Positions 23,076-24,033 of a stretch of 24,033 nt of DNA are shown piece after piece. Each line of letters starts with the position of its first letter. Positions within the stretch are counted from its first letter, which is position 1. Source of the DNA: DASWJQ01 sp036397095 (GTDB lineage Bacteria; Chloroflexota; Anaerolineae; Anaerolineales; E44-bin32); assembly GCA_036397095.1 (NCBI GenBank), contig DASWJQ010000084.1, positions 1 through 24,033 of the forward strand, in the 5' to 3' direction. Both the position numbers and the translations under genes were made by a program. The notes beneath the pieces were generated by a model. The model worked only from the letters and a program-made list of their open reading frames with translations, had not been told where the DNA came from and did not search any database.

Positions 23076-23217
23076 GGCGCACAAAGTTCAAGGAGAGCTA
23101 CTGGCTACGAGCAGTTATCAAAGATCTCTAGCTCGCAGAGCTTGGCTCGGGGTTTGCCGCTAGTAGCTCGTAGCTAGTAGCTAGATGCTAATTGTTTGGT
23201 GCTTGGCGCTAGGCGCC
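23040..23217 (+). repeat. Dispersed intergenic repeat, copy D (right end missing)
   Basis: This 178-bp copy starts AACCACGAGAACGCCAAGG, carries CACAAAG at 23080 and an AGCTA-rich core (23095-23190), and ends near the GGCGCTAGGCGCC palindrome (23205-23217). The right arm with CTTTGT words and the closing GTGGTT is absent, so it looks truncated. It is the direct-orientation twin of copy A: 170 aligned bases, no gaps, about 89% identical by hand count. Confidence 0.85.
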
Positions 23218-23240
23218 ATTCCCGCGACCTCAGCCTGGCA

Positions 23241-24029
23241 CTATCGGCCTTCGCCTTTCGGCGGCCAAGGGATGAAAGCGCTCGTTCGCCGGACGTAGTC
23301 CTCATAACCGGGCTTGCTCTTCGTCAGCCCGCGCTCGAGCAGTGCCACACCCGATACCCTGAGCAGCAGGAACGTCATCAACACCGGACTGAGCAGGGTC
23401 CACCAGGCACCGGCCGCCCAAGCCATCAGGCCAAGGCCCCACCATTGGGCTGCATCGCCGAAGTAGTTCGGGTGGCGGCTGTAACGCCAGACTCCATCCG
23501 TCAGCAGGCGGCCGCGGTTGGCCGGATCGGCCCGAAAACGAGAAAGTTGGGCATCACCGACGGCTTCAAAAAGGAAGCCAACGGCCCAAATGGCCAGGCC
23601 CAAGCCATCCAACAGGGTGGGTGCCGTTGGGCCGCCCCCCAGTGCACCCAACAGCGGCAAGCTGATAATCCACATCAGCAAGCCCTGGAGCAGAAACACA
23701 TGCAAATAGGAGCGCCACCACCAGCTTGCCCCATGCTGCTGGCGCCACGCCTGGTAGCGGTAGTCTTCCCCTTTGCCCCAATTGCGCCGCCCAATATGTA
23801 GGCTGAGACGCAATCCCCACAAGCTGACCGTGGTCACCAACAGAGCTTGCCGCAAGGGATCACTACCGGGGGTGCTGGCGGCGTAGAACCAGGCCAGCAG
23901 CACAAAACCCAATCCCCAATTTATGTCGACGATGCTGGCGTCCCGCAATCGCAGGCTGAGCAACCATGAGGCGGTCATCGTGAGCAGTACCAACATGCCG
24001 CCTGCCAGAAATATGTCTAAGTCGAACAT
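23241..24029 (-). CDS. DUF1295 family membrane protein (steroid 5-alpha-reductase-like)
   Basis: This 262-residue protein has six or more hydrophobic segments and the family landmarks DASIVDINWGLGF, YRYQAWRQQHG, LLTDGVWRYSRHPNYFGD (about 172-189) and YEDYVRRTSAFIPWPP at the C-terminus. DUF1295 proteins belong to the steroid-reductase/isoprenylcysteine-methyltransferase-like superfamily. Most have no assigned reaction, though lipid or isoprenoid double-bond reduction or methylation is often suggested. The ATG at 24029 is only four bases from the window edge, so an upstream start cannot be excluded. Convergent with the SURF1-like gene; repeat copy D lies between them. Confidence 0.88.
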   Translation of the reverse strand: MFDLDIFLAGGMLVLLTMTASWLLSLRLRDASIVDINWGLGFVLLAWFYAASTPGSDPLRQALLVTTVSLWGLRLSLHIGRRNWGKGEDYRYQAWRQQHGASWWWRSYLHVFLLQGLLMWIISLPLLGALGGGPTAPTLLDGLGLAIWAVGFLFEAVGDAQLSRFRADPANRGRLLTDGVWRYSRHPNYFGDAAQWWGLGLMAWAAGAWWTLLSPVLMTFLLLRVSGVALLERGLTKSKPGYEDYVRRTSAFIPWPPKGEGR

Positions 24030-24033
24030 GGCG

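Overview
The window is GC-rich (roughly 63-65% by eye) bacterial chromosome, densely coding, with ordinary housekeeping genes and no phage or plasmid module. My best guess is a member of the Chloroflexota (Anaerolineae/Caldilineae-like). This rests on the general look of the proteins: a seven-helix GAF kinase with an ELRQP H-box, paired LCP lipoproteins, and the fabF-rnc-smc order. No 16S rRNA is present, so this is inference. A SURF1-like gene suggests a haem-copper oxidase and aerobic respiration. moaC and a moaD-moaE fusion show molybdenum cofactor synthesis.

Left third (1-10663, minus strand). A long co-directional cluster runs from 10663 down to 652 with gaps of 52 bases or less and several 1-4 base overlaps: moaC, moaD-moaE fusion, threonine-synthase-like gene, fabF, rnc, smc, a short-chain dehydrogenase and an alpha-oxoamine synthase. 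The last two most resemble 3-ketodihydrosphingosine reductase and serine palmitoyltransferase, the first two steps of sphingolipid synthesis, and they are translationally coupled to smc. Beyond them lie tRNA-Leu(CAG), with its own promoter and terminator, and a small FtsB/DivIC-like division gene.

Middle (10664-18248, plus strand). A divergent promoter region separates moaC from rpmF-fabD and a flippase-like membrane protein. Then come a large membrane GAF/histidine-kinase-like protein that lacks the phospho-acceptor histidine, and two overlapping LCP (LytR-CpsA-Psr) lipoprotein genes likely to attach glycopolymers to the cell wall.

Right third (18249-24033). A tyrosine-recombinase-fold protein without catalytic residues has its own strong promoter. 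After it come a PhoU-like (DUF47) gene on the minus strand, divergent era followed by an orphan SPPY-type DNA methyltransferase, a SURF1-like gene, and a DUF1295 membrane protein on the minus strand.

The most unusual structure is a family of four dispersed intergenic repeats (about 180-260 bp) at 12963, 19295, 22064 and 23040. They have AACCAC-type inverted ends and an AGCTA-rich core. Each begins exactly at, or inside, the 3' end of the upstream plus-strand gene and carries all or part of its stop codon. Two of them are gap-free inverted copies of each other over 170 bp. I could not run any search, so family assignments come from motif reading.
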